From assembly GCA_018660305.1 (NCBI GenBank), contig JABJKO010000091.1:1-24196 (forward strand): 24,196 nucleotides of DNA, in the 5' to 3' direction. Shown here in pieces: positions 8,462 through 16,009 of this stretch. Origin of the DNA: Rhodospirillaceae bacterium (GTDB lineage Bacteria; Pseudomonadota; Alphaproteobacteria; MPNO01; UBA2964). The notes under the pieces were generated by a model. The model had not been told where the DNA came from and did no database searches. It saw nothing but the letters and a program-made list of their open reading frames with translations. Each line of letters begins with the position of its first letter. Positions within the stretch are counted from its first letter, which is position 1. A program made the translations under genes and the position numbers.

Positions 8462-9313
8462 GTGATGGAAATCAATGAACTGACACCAGGCTTTGGCGCG
8501 GAGATCATCGGAATTGATGTGACCGACAATCTGACCGGTGAGGCGTTTGCCGAGATCCAGCAGACCTTTCTGACCTATCAGGTCATTGTGCTCCGGAATC
8601 AGAACCTCTCTCCTGAAGCGCAGAAGGAATTCAGCCGCCGGTTTGGTGAGCTCGAATTCCACATATCTAGCAGCAATAAGCACGCGGACCATCCCGAACT
8701 GCTGATCCTGTCCAACCGGAAAGTGGACGGCAAATGGGTTGGCGCTACCGCAGCCGGCGATGCCTGGCATACCGACACCCATTACACGGAGCGGCCCGCC
8801 AAATGCACCATGCTGCATTCACTGGAAGTGCCGGAAGAGGGCGGCGAGACCGGGTTCATCAATACCTATGCCGCCTATGACGCCCTGCCCGAGGCGACGC
8901 GGGAGCGGATCGCCGATTTGCGCGGTATCAATTCATGGAACCGTCTGAAAAACCCGAGGGTCAAAGTCCCCGAACAGCATGGCGATGGCAAAAATATTTA
9001 CGATAATGGCCATCCCGACGTGATCCATCCTATCGTGCGCACCCATCCGGAAACCGGCCGCAAGGCGCTCTATGTGTCGCCGCGCCACACCCTGTTTGTC
9101 GAGGGCATGGACGAAGGTGAGTCAGAGGAGTTGCTGCAGGAACTGTTCGCCGTGCTGCAGCGGCCGGAGTTTCTCTACCAGCACAAATGGGAGTTGGGCG
9201 ACGTGGTCATGTGGGACAATCGCTGTACGCTGCACAGGGGCATGGGCAATATCAAGCCGCCCGGCATCCGCCATCTCCACCGCACCATGATGGTGGGCAG
9301 TATCCCGGTCTGA
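8462..9313 (+). CDS. TauD/TfdA-family Fe(II)/2-oxoglutarate-dependent dioxygenase
   Basis: About 283 residues, the usual length for TauD, TfdA and related oxygenases. The facial triad is His103 and Asp105 (AWHTDTHYTERP) with His258 (CTLHRG). The 2-oxoglutarate-binding arginine is Arg270 or Arg274 near the C-terminus (GIRHLHRTMM). The protein couples 2-oxoglutarate decarboxylation to hydroxylation of a small acid or sulfonate, which often leads to C-S or ether cleavage. The substrate is not predictable here. The start is a GTG-ATG pair (8462 or 8465) with AAGGG just upstream; either codon could be used. It is the same family as the minus-strand gene at 9928-10800 but clearly divergent in sequence, so it is not a recent duplicate. 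Confidence 0.9.
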   Translation: MMEINELTPGFGAEIIGIDVTDNLTGEAFAEIQQTFLTYQVIVLRNQNLSPEAQKEFSRRFGELEFHISSSNKHADHPELLILSNRKVDGKWVGATAAGDAWHTDTHYTERPAKCTMLHSLEVPEEGGETGFINTYAAYDALPEATRERIADLRGINSWNRLKNPRVKVPEQHGDGKNIYDNGHPDVIHPIVRTHPETGRKALYVSPRHTLFVEGMDEGESEELLQELFAVLQRPEFLYQHKWELGDVVMWDNRCTLHRGMGNIKPPGIRHLHRTMMVGSIPV

Positions 9314-9356
9314 CGGTCAATCTGCCGCGTTCATTCAGGGTGCTGTGATTTAGCCC

Positions 9357-9908
9357 ATGGCCGAAGACGTTTATCTCATCCGGCACGGTCAATCGACCTT
9401 CAACATACACTTCGAAGCAACCGGTATTGATCCCCTGCATTTCGATGCGCCTCTGTCGGCTCTCGGAATGAAACAGGTGGCTGAATTGCGCGCCCAAGTG
9501 GCGGAATTGAATGTCGATCTCGTAGTGACTTCGCCACTCACACGCGCCTTGGAGACGGCGGTGGGGCTGTTTGGTGGCGAGACCGTACCCATCGTGGTGT
9601 CGAGCCTTCATAGGGAAAGGCTGGGCAATAGTTGCGACGTGGGCAGGGCGCCCGAGATCCTATCGGCGGCGTTTCCCGCATTGAACTTTGATCATCTGGA
9701 CGATGTTTGGTGGCACGATGGAGAGAAGGATGATCGAGGCGTTCCCGTCGAGCCGGACCCCATTTTTTTGAACCGGGTGACCGCGTTTTCACGATGGGTC
9801 GTCTCACGTCCGGAACGGACAGTCGCCATTGTCGGGCACGGAACGTTCATCCATCGCCTGACCGGGCGGCATCTGGAGAACTGCGAAATCATGGAATGGG
9901 CACCCTAG
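9357..9908 (+). CDS. histidine phosphatase superfamily protein (phosphoglycerate-mutase-like)
   Basis: 183 residues. LIRHGQSTFN near the N-terminus gives the phospho-histidine His10 with Arg9. Arg63 (SPLTRALETA), Glu87 (RERLG) and His161 (VGHGTF) complete the usual pocket. These proteins remove or transfer phosphate from small metabolites or proteins. The family includes cofactor-dependent phosphoglycerate mutase and broad phosphatases such as SixA and CobC. The sequence lacks the longer insert of true mutases, so a phosphatase role is more likely. It lies 43 bp downstream of a dioxygenase gene on the same strand and converges with another. The Shine-Dalgarno is weak. The substrate is unknown. 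Confidence 0.88.
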   Translation: MAEDVYLIRHGQSTFNIHFEATGIDPLHFDAPLSALGMKQVAELRAQVAELNVDLVVTSPLTRALETAVGLFGGETVPIVVSSLHRERLGNSCDVGRAPEILSAAFPALNFDHLDDVWWHDGEKDDRGVPVEPDPIFLNRVTAFSRWVVSRPERTVAIVGHGTFIHRLTGRHLENCEIMEWAP

Positions 9909-9927
9909 ACGCGGGAACCCGGTTTGA

Positions 9928-10800
9928 TCACCTATCGTCGGGCGCGTCGGGCTCCGACACCGTGTAGCGTCGCAGCATGCGTTCTTCCTCGGCCGGGAAG
10001 TCGGTGCGGGCGTGGTTGAGACAGCGGTTGTCCCACACCACCAGATCGTCCGGATTCCATGAATGGGCATAGACGAATTCCGGCTTTTCCGCGTGATCGA
10101 ACAGATCCAGCAACAGCGCTTCGCCCTCCGCCGACTCCATGTCCACGATCCGGCGGGTCATCAATCGGCTTAGATAGAGGGATTTGCGCCCGGTTGCCGG
10201 ATGGGTCCTGACGAGATCATGCTCGGCCCTTGGCAGGCCGGCATCATCATCGTCGGTGAAATTCCGCTCCTGTGCATCGTAGTCGTAGACGAACTGGGTT
10301 TTGAGCCCCGCAATCCGGTCTTTCATGGAGGGGGAGAGCGCGTCATAGGCGGCATGGAGATTGGCAAACAGGGTATCGCCACCCTTTGAGGGAATCTTGA
10401 TGCCGTAGAGCGTCGTCGCCCGATACGGGCTGTCGCGGTGCGCGCCATCGGAATGGAACTGCATTTCGCCATCGGGCAACACGCCGATGGGCTTGCCATT
10501 CTCCAGAACGTTGCTGACATACATCACGCCGCGATTGCCGGTGCGGGTCTTGCCCTGTTTCTTGGCGCCACGAACGGCGCCGTCGCCCTTGCCGAAAAGA
10601 TTGGCGAAACGAAGCTGGTCATCGGCGCTGATTTCCTGACCCGGGAAGCACAGGAAAGAATATTTATGAAACGCGTCGATCATGGCCTCTGCGGTGCGGT
10701 CGTCCACCGGCTTGCTGAGGTCAATGCCGCGCACCGATGCGCCGAGCACAGGGGAAAGGGGTTCGATTTCCAGGGTCAAAGTATCTGTGGTCAGTGTCAT
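9928..10800 (-). CDS. TauD/TfdA-family Fe(II)/2-oxoglutarate-dependent dioxygenase
   Basis: 290 residues. MQFHSDGAHRD gives His116 and Asp118 of the iron triad and CLNHARTDF gives His263. Arg274 or Arg278 (EEERMLRRYTV) would bind the 2-oxoglutarate carboxylate. The N-terminal part (IEPLSPVLGASVRGIDL) is characteristic of the TauD/TfdA family. GAGGGATAAG precedes the ATG. The gene follows the thiol-dioxygenase-like cupin at 10813-11349 by only 12 bp on the same strand, so the two are very likely one operon that makes two mononuclear iron oxygenases. The substrate is unknown; an organosulfur or carboxylated ether compound is a reasonable guess from neighbours only. Confidence 0.9.
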   Translation of the reverse strand: MTLTTDTLTLEIEPLSPVLGASVRGIDLSKPVDDRTAEAMIDAFHKYSFLCFPGQEISADDQLRFANLFGKGDGAVRGAKKQGKTRTGNRGVMYVSNVLENGKPIGVLPDGEMQFHSDGAHRDSPYRATTLYGIKIPSKGGDTLFANLHAAYDALSPSMKDRIAGLKTQFVYDYDAQERNFTDDDDAGLPRAEHDLVRTHPATGRKSLYLSRLMTRRIVDMESAEGEALLLDLFDHAEKPEFVYAHSWNPDDLVVWDNRCLNHARTDFPAEEERMLRRYTVSEPDAPDDR

Positions 10801-10812
10801 CTTATCCCTCGT

Positions 10813-11349
10813 CTATTGCAGCCTGCTGCCGACATTCACGGCTTTTTTGCCGAGGTCAAATCGGTTGGTCGGGATGGCGTCCAGATCGGTGCCTGTAACC
10901 CGCACGAACTTAGCGCCATCGGGGAAATGGATGGAATGGATGTCGCCGATCTCGAATTTACCGGCGTCGCCGGGGTTGAGACGAAACGTGTCTGCTTCGT
11001 CCAGATCCGCGAATCCTTCCTTCGACCCATCATCCTTGCGATTCCACAGCGTCATATCGGTCCATTCCGCCGCCTGGCCATAGACCGCCCAGGATCTTCC
11101 GTGATCGTGCGGCGGGCCCTTCTTGCCGCCCTCATAAATGTGGACCAGCACGTTAAAGTCAGTGTCTTTATCCTTGTAGACGGTGCGGATACCCGGCTGG
11201 GCGTCCGGTCCGCATTCGGCAGCGAGAAACGCCTCATCCTTGAGCAGGTTTTCGAGATTCTGGCGGACCTTGTCGTGCCCATCCGGTCCCGGGTCTGATT
11301 TCAGGGCATCCCGGCAATCGGCGCAGAACTGATCGAACGAATAGGCCAT
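10813..11349 (-). CDS. cysteine dioxygenase type I-like cupin (thiol dioxygenase family)
   Basis: 178 residues with the double-stranded beta-helix pattern of the CDO_I family. The first cupin motif is GPPHDHGRSWAVYGQ, with His81 and His83. The second motif contains GDIHSIHFP, with His138 (or His141) as the third ligand. Three histidines and no glutamate ligand is the thiol-dioxygenase arrangement: these enzymes oxidise cysteine, 3-mercaptopropionate or similar thiols to sulfinates with Fe(II) and O2. A good AAGGAG precedes the ATG. The first gene of a two-gene operon with a TauD-type dioxygenase, it is divergent from the aldehyde dehydrogenase at 11505. The exact thiol cannot be told; other predicted metal-dependent enzymes of this fold have unknown substrates. 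Confidence 0.8.
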   Translation of the reverse strand: MAYSFDQFCADCRDALKSDPGPDGHDKVRQNLENLLKDEAFLAAECGPDAQPGIRTVYKDKDTDFNVLVHIYEGGKKGPPHDHGRSWAVYGQAAEWTDMTLWNRKDDGSKEGFADLDEADTFRLNPGDAGKFEIGDIHSIHFPDGAKFVRVTGTDLDAIPTNRFDLGKKAVNVGSRLQ

Positions 11350-11360
11350 ATTGCGGCTCC

Positions 11361-11389
11361 TTGTTTGGCAAAATTTCTGACCGGATAAT
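11361..11389 (+). promoter_or_regulatory. possible sigma-70-type promoter for the aldehyde dehydrogenase
   Basis: TTGTTT and GATAAT are separated by 17 bp in the 155-bp divergent region, pointing toward 11505. The -10 match is good and the -35 match is only 3 of 6. The implied leader would be about 110 nt. This is pattern matching only. Confidence 0.25.
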
Positions 11390-11504
11390 ACCGTTCCCCA
11401 CAGTCAAACAAAAGGGATTGGTTGTCGCAGGCTGGCCTACCCCCCGGCCTACCCCTGGCGCGTCCCTAATGCTATGAAATTCCCTGAAACACTGGAGGAA
11501 GACG

Positions 11505-12932
11505 ATGTTTATCAATGGCGAGTGGTGCGACGCGGCCGGCGGCGGGACCTTCGAGGTCACCAATCCGGCAAATGGCGACAAAATCACGGATGTTCCCGAT
11601 GGCGGGCAGGCCGACGCGGCACGGGCCATACAGGCGGCCCATGACGCCTTTGCCGGGTGGTCCGCCATGACCGCCTATGACCGCTCGCGCATTCTCTATA
11701 AGGCGTGGGAACTGATGAGCGCGCGACAGGCCGATATCGCCAAGATCATGACCCAGGAGCAGGGCAAACCGCTGCGCGCCGCCATGAACGAGGTGCGCTA
11801 TGGCGCCGACTTCCTGCTGTGGTATGCGGAAGAGGCCAAGCGCGCCTATGGCGAGACCATTCCCGCGCCGCGGGCCGATCAACGGTTTATCGTCCTCCAC
11901 CAGCCGGTGGGCGTGGTGGCCGCCGTGACGCCGTGGAACTATCCGGCGTCCATGATTACCCGCAAGGTCGCGCCGGCGCTGGCCGCCGGCTGCACCATTG
12001 TGCTCAAGCCCGCCGAGGCGACACCGCTCTGCGCCATCGAAATCTTCAAGGTGCTGGCGGAGGCCGGTGTGCCGGAAGGGGTCGCCAATCTGGTAACCGC
12101 GCTCGATCCGGCGCCCATCGGCGAGGAATTCGTCACCAATCCTCTCGTCCGCAAAATTACTTTCACCGGCTCCACCGAAACCGGCAAGCTGCTGGCGCGG
12201 GGTGCCGCCGACCAGATGAAGCGGGTGTCGCTGGAACTGGGCGGTCACGCGCCGTTCCTGGTGCTCAAGGATGCCGACCCGGTGTTCGCCGCCAAGGGCG
12301 CGGTGCTGGTCAAATATCTCAATACCGGCCAGGCCTGCATCTGTCCTAACCGGCTGTTCGTCCATAAGTCCGGCGTCGAGGCCTTCACCGCGGAGTTTGT
12401 GGCCCGCGTGACCCGCATGCGGGCCGGCAACGGTCTTGAGGACGGCATTTCCATCGGTCCTCTGGTGAATGAGGCGGCTATTGAAAAAGTCGAACGCCAG
12501 GTGGCCGATGCCACATCCAAGGGCGCGGAGCTTCTATGCGGCGGTCACCGGCTGATGGAAGACGGGCTCGACCGCGGGCATTTCTATGCGCCAACCGTGC
12601 TCGCCAATGTGACGCCGGACATGCTGATCTATCGCGAGGAAACCTTCGGGCCGGTGGCACCCATCATTCCGTTCGATGACGATGACGATATCCTCGCCAT
12701 GGCCAACGACACCCATTACGGGCTCGCCGCCTACATCTATACCCAGAACCTGTCCGCCGCCATGCGCACGTTCGAGGGGTTGCGGTTCGGCATTGTCGGG
12801 ATCAACGACATCAATCCGACAGGCGCCGCCGCACCGTTCGGGGGCATGAAGGAATCCGGATTAGGCCGCGAAGGCGGCCACGAGGGCCTCGGCGAATATC
12901 TCGAAACCAAGCTCGGCGGATTTTCGGTTTAG
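11505..12932 (+). CDS. gabD: NAD(P)-dependent succinate-semialdehyde dehydrogenase-type aldehyde dehydrogenase
   Basis: 475 residues, a full-length aldehyde dehydrogenase. Catalytic Cys278 lies in NTGQACICPNR, the general base Glu244 in LELGGHAPF, the oxyanion Asn145 in TPWNYP and the cofactor-binding Lys168 in VLKPAEATP. The GQACICPNR form and ELGGHAPFLV stretch are those of the GabD-type succinate-semialdehyde dehydrogenases that feed succinate into the TCA cycle. Related enzymes use glutarate or malonate semialdehyde, so the substrate remains provisional. GGAGG lies 6 nt upstream of the ATG. The extra Cys280 two residues after the nucleophile may form a redox-sensitive pair, as described for GabD proteins. 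No GABA transaminase is nearby; the partners here are dioxygenases and 2-oxoacid dehydrogenase E1 subunits. Confidence 0.87.
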   Translation: MFINGEWCDAAGGGTFEVTNPANGDKITDVPDGGQADAARAIQAAHDAFAGWSAMTAYDRSRILYKAWELMSARQADIAKIMTQEQGKPLRAAMNEVRYGADFLLWYAEEAKRAYGETIPAPRADQRFIVLHQPVGVVAAVTPWNYPASMITRKVAPALAAGCTIVLKPAEATPLCAIEIFKVLAEAGVPEGVANLVTALDPAPIGEEFVTNPLVRKITFTGSTETGKLLARGAADQMKRVSLELGGHAPFLVLKDADPVFAAKGAVLVKYLNTGQACICPNRLFVHKSGVEAFTAEFVARVTRMRAGNGLEDGISIGPLVNEAAIEKVERQVADATSKGAELLCGGHRLMEDGLDRGHFYAPTVLANVTPDMLIYREETFGPVAPIIPFDDDDDILAMANDTHYGLAAYIYTQNLSAAMRTFEGLRFGIVGINDINPTGAAAPFGGMKESGLGREGGHEGLGEYLETKLGGFSV

Positions 12933-12948
12933 GCTCTTTTTTCAATAT

Positions 12949-13024
12949 CGTCATTGCCGGGCGTGACCCGGCAATCCAGAATGTTCCAAAATCTGGATGC
13001 CCGGGTCTTCGCCCGGGCATGACG
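12949..13024. repeat. dispersed palindromic intergenic repeat, copy 2
   Basis: Three successive stems are visible: ATTGCCGGG with CCCGGCAAT, CCAGA with TCTGG, and ATGCCCGGG with CCCGGGCAT. The ends are CGTCAT and ATGACG. The element fills the gap between the aldehyde dehydrogenase stop and the E1 alpha start. It is in the opposite orientation to the copy at 2066-2159. As three GC-rich hairpins it could also attenuate transcription or stabilise the mRNA end. Confidence 0.8.
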
Positions 13025-13045
13025 GGAAGAATGAGGGAGGCTGCC

Positions 13046-14074
13046 ATGTCTGATTCCAATCGCTCGCTCGATATTTTTGAAAAAATGATCGCGATCCGCC
13101 GGTTCGAGGAAGAGGTGTTCAACCTTCATGAGGCGGGAGAATTCGGCGGGCACTATCATCTCTATATCGGTCAGGAGGCCACCGGCGCGGCGGTCATGGC
13201 GTCGCTGGGCGCCGAGGACCGGATTTTCACCACCCATCGCAATCACGGTCATATGATCGCCCGCGGTGCCGATGCGGGCGCGGCCATGGCGGAAATTTTA
13301 GGAAAATCCACCGGACTCAATGGCGGGCGCGGCGGGACCTTTCATCTGTCGGACCCGTCCCTTGGCATGCCCCATACCTCAGCGCTGGTGGGCGGGGCGG
13401 TGCCGCTGGCCGCCGGTGGGGCGTTCGCCGCGAAACTCAAGAAAACCGGCGGTGTCGGGGTCTCCATGTTCGGCGATGGCTGCTTCGAGGAGGGCGTGGT
13501 CTATGAGACCCTCAACCTGGCCCGGCTGTGGCATCTGCCGGCGATATTCGTTTGTGAAAACAACACGCCGGGCGCCGTCCTCAAATCAGAGGGCGGCAAC
13601 AATACGTCAAACCTGCCCGAGGGTCGGGTGATCTCGACGCCGCTGGCGCTGGGTATTGAAAGCCATGAGGTGGACGGCGGTGATGCGCTGCTGGTCGATG
13701 AGCTCTTCAGCAAGTGTGTCGCCCGCGTCCGGGAAACCAGCGAGCCCATCTTCATCGAAGCCCTGACCGAACGCTGGCCGGGCAACCATTATTCATTCCC
13801 ATCTATGGTCACCGGTATCACCGATGTGGCCATGATCTGGGATGACAGCCTGATCGGCGGCGATCAGGCGGAATGGCACAAGACCCATGATCCGCTCCTG
13901 CGGTTTGGCCGGGTCATGCTGGCCAAGGGGGCGGCGACGCGGGACCAGATCACCGACATCGATAATGAAGCGACAGACCGAATGGCAAAGGCGAAGGATT
14001 TCGCCCTTTCGTCGCCGCTGCCGGACGTCGATACCATCCCGGATTATGTTCTGGCGCGGGCAGGGGGGAATTGA
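13046..14074 (+). CDS. thiamine-diphosphate 2-oxoacid dehydrogenase E1 component, alpha subunit
   Basis: 342 residues from the ATG at 13046, chosen because AGGGAGG precedes it; the open frame to 13019 lies in the repeat. The thiamine-diphosphate and magnesium motif starts GDGCFEEGVV (143-152) and ends CENN (170-173). HRNHGHMIARG (64-74) and GRGGTFHLSD (94-103) are conserved in pyruvate, acetoin and branched-chain E1 alpha subunits. It forms a heterotetramer with the beta subunit encoded 2 nt downstream. It decarboxylates a 2-oxoacid or acyloin and passes the acyl group to a lipoylated E2. No E2 or E3 gene is adjacent, so it may borrow these from another complex. Substrate specificity (pyruvate, acetoin or other) cannot be read from sequence alone. 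Confidence 0.88.
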   Translation: MSDSNRSLDIFEKMIAIRRFEEEVFNLHEAGEFGGHYHLYIGQEATGAAVMASLGAEDRIFTTHRNHGHMIARGADAGAAMAEILGKSTGLNGGRGGTFHLSDPSLGMPHTSALVGGAVPLAAGGAFAAKLKKTGGVGVSMFGDGCFEEGVVYETLNLARLWHLPAIFVCENNTPGAVLKSEGGNNTSNLPEGRVISTPLALGIESHEVDGGDALLVDELFSKCVARVRETSEPIFIEALTERWPGNHYSFPSMVTGITDVAMIWDDSLIGGDQAEWHKTHDPLLRFGRVMLAKGAATRDQITDIDNEATDRMAKAKDFALSSPLPDVDTIPDYVLARAGGN

Positions 14075-14076
14075 TC

Positions 14077-15048
14077 ATGCGGACCATCACCTACGCCGAA
14101 GCCCTGGTCGAAGCCATCGCCGAATGCATGACCGAAGACGACAATGTGGCCCTGATCTGGGCGTCGATCATGGGGGTTGGCGGCAACAACGAACATGTTG
14201 AGCGCATCAAGACTGAGTTTGCCGACCGCATTTTTCATCCGCCCATCTCCGAAGCCGGTATCTGCGCCATCGCCACCGGGGCGGCCATGGACGGGGTGCG
14301 CACCATCGTGCCCATGGGGACGGCGAGCTTCATGTTCCGCGCCTGGGATCAGATTATCCACGAGGCGGGCTCGGCCCATTACATGTCCAACGGGCGCGTG
14401 AAAGCGCCGGTGGTGTTTCACGTGGTCCATGGGCTGCGCGGCGGCGGGTCGGTACAGCACAGCCAGAGCCCGCAATCCATGCTGTGGAATGCGCCGGGTA
14501 TCGAGATCGCCCTGCCGTCCTGTCCGGCTGACGCAAAAGGCCTGATGCGCACCGCCATCAAGAGCGACAATCCCACGGTCTTTATCGATCACCAGCGGCT
14601 CAACAGAACCAGTGGTGAGGTGCCCGACGGCATCCATGACGTCCCGTTCGGGGTCGCCGATATCAAGCGCGCCGGGGGAGATGTCACCATCGTCGCCACG
14701 TCACTGCAGGTAAACCAGGCTCTGGAGGCCGCCGACGTGCTGGCGGGCGAAGGGATCGAGGCGGAGATTGTCGATCTGCGCTCGCTGGTGCCGCTGGATG
14801 AGGACGCGGTGCTTAAATCGTTGGCCAAGACCGGACGTCTTGTTGTGGCCGACGAAGCGCCGCCGCGCTGTTCCATCGCGTCGGAGATCATCGCACTGGC
14901 GGCGGAGAAGGGCATGGATCTCCTGAAAGCCCCACCGCAACGTGTCAACCGGCCGCCGGTTCACGTGTCGGTCAGCAAGCCGCTGGAAGACCACCTCATG
15001 CCCGGCCCCAAACGCATCGCCGAGGCGGTAAGAACGGTGTGCGGTTAG
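14077..15048 (+). CDS. thiamine-diphosphate 2-oxoacid dehydrogenase E1 component, beta subunit
   Basis: 323 residues. The ATG at 14077 starts 2 nt after the alpha-subunit stop; a G-run ribosome site overlaps the end of the alpha gene. A TTG at 14071 is a less likely start. Features: PISEAG with Glu59, which activates the thiamine-diphosphate aminopyrimidine; HSQSPQSMLWNAPG (128-141); and the C-terminal transketolase domain DLRSLVPLDEDAVLKSLAKTGRLVV. The C-terminal part binds the E2 peripheral domain in known complexes. The N-terminal segment before Glu59 (IWASIMGVGGNNEHVERIK) differs from pyruvate dehydrogenases and looks closer to acetoin or other specialised E1 enzymes. It forms an obligate pair with the upstream gene. 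A palindromic repeat follows. Confidence 0.88.
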   Translation: MRTITYAEALVEAIAECMTEDDNVALIWASIMGVGGNNEHVERIKTEFADRIFHPPISEAGICAIATGAAMDGVRTIVPMGTASFMFRAWDQIIHEAGSAHYMSNGRVKAPVVFHVVHGLRGGGSVQHSQSPQSMLWNAPGIEIALPSCPADAKGLMRTAIKSDNPTVFIDHQRLNRTSGEVPDGIHDVPFGVADIKRAGGDVTIVATSLQVNQALEAADVLAGEGIEAEIVDLRSLVPLDEDAVLKSLAKTGRLVVADEAPPRCSIASEIIALAAEKGMDLLKAPPQRVNRPPVHVSVSKPLEDHLMPGPKRIAEAVRTVCG

Positions 15049-15074
15049 GCGTGTTGCGCGGCTTTTTCCCAGTT

Positions 15075-15177
15075 CGTCATCCTCGGACCCAAGTGCGCTT
15101 CACGCCCATGGCCGAGGATCTTTCCCTCGATGAGGCTCACTCGCTGGGAGACCCTCGGATCAAGTCCGAGGGTGACG
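15075..15177. repeat. dispersed palindromic intergenic repeat, copy 3 (variant)
   Basis: The outer stem is changed from GCCCGG to CCTCGG: ATCCTCGG pairs with CCGAGGAT, and CCCTCGGA pairs with TCCGAGGG. The central 31 nt (15084-15114) are identical to copy 1. The element runs from CGTCAT to GTGACG. Its stems have therefore changed in a compensatory way while the loop stayed the same. Confidence 0.75.
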
Positions 15178-15204
15178 GTGTGTTGTTGGGGTGCGCTTTG
15201 TCAG

Positions 15205-15999
15205 TTAGGCCGCCTTTAGGACCGCTTCCACCTCGGGCCAGCTTTTGGCGCCGTTGGTGCGGAAATCGTTGGTCAGGCTTTCCGGCATATATTCGTCGAT
15301 GGCCGGGTGGAAGCTGGGGCGCGCTTTCATGTGCTCGAACCAGTCCATGACCCGCGGACGCTGCGGCGGCCACGGCGCCAGCATGTTTAAAACGTCAAGC
15401 CGATTGACGTAGGGAATGACGGCGATATCAGCGAGCGAGAAACGATCACCGGCGAGCCATTCATTGTCGGCCAGGGTCGTGTCCATATCCTGGAGCAGCT
15501 TGTCGAACGTCTTGACCGCTTTCACGACCTCGGGTCCGTCGAATCCAAGCGTCAGCCATTCCCGTTTGCGGCGTTCCAGATCCGGATTGGGGGTCTTGGA
15601 CAGATATTCCTCCACCCCTTCAGGGCCCAGCCGGTTGATGGTGTGGCGGTGCGAGGTGGTAAAGGTGAGGACCGCACACATGGCGTGAACGTATTCGTCG
15701 ATGAACTTGGTCCAGTACCGCATGCGGACCTTGCCGGCGGGTGAGGCCGGTTTGAGCGGCGTCTCGGGAAATTTCTCGTCGAGATATTCGCAGATCAAGG
15801 TGGATTCGCGAATGACTTCGCCGTCGTCCACCAGGGTCGGCACAACGCCCTTGGGGTTGAGCTTGAGGTATTCCGGATCGAACTGTTCGCCCACCAGAAT
15901 ATCCAGGTAATGACCCTTCCACTCGATGTTTTTTTCCGCCAGCACCATACGCACTTTCGCGGCGCAGACCGACGACCCGTGGTGATAAAGCTCCAGCAT
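15205..15999 (-). CDS. glutathione S-transferase family protein
   Basis: 264 residues. An N-terminal thioredoxin-like domain begins LYHHGSSVCAAKVRMVLAEK, with Ser9, Ser10 and Cys12 in the catalytic loop. The cis-proline is in KGVVPTL (Pro54) and the gamma-glutamyl site is ES at 65-66. An all-alpha C-terminal domain has the GDRFSLADIAVIPY N-capping box. The length is slightly above the usual 200-230 residues because of a long loop and C-terminal extension. It follows the MDR-type reductase at 16010 by 10 bp on the same strand, with GGAG before its ATG, so they are probably co-transcribed. It probably conjugates glutathione or reduces an electrophile or disulfide; the substrate is unknown. Confidence 0.88.
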   Translation of the reverse strand: MLELYHHGSSVCAAKVRMVLAEKNIEWKGHYLDILVGEQFDPEYLKLNPKGVVPTLVDDGEVIRESTLICEYLDEKFPETPLKPASPAGKVRMRYWTKFIDEYVHAMCAVLTFTTSHRHTINRLGPEGVEEYLSKTPNPDLERRKREWLTLGFDGPEVVKAVKTFDKLLQDMDTTLADNEWLAGDRFSLADIAVIPYVNRLDVLNMLAPWPPQRPRVMDWFEHMKARPSFHPAIDEYMPESLTNDFRTNGAKSWPEVEAVLKAA

Positions 16000-16009
16000 T
16001 CGAACTCTC

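Noticed and set aside
10438..11298. Plus-strand open frame opposite the TauD and thiol-dioxygenase genes
   Set aside because: Crosses two real minus-strand genes and their junction; no family resemblance.
12949..13024. Intrinsic terminator after the aldehyde dehydrogenase
   Set aside because: The hairpins are strong but no T-run follows and the same structure occurs in other gaps as a repeat, so it was called as a repeat.
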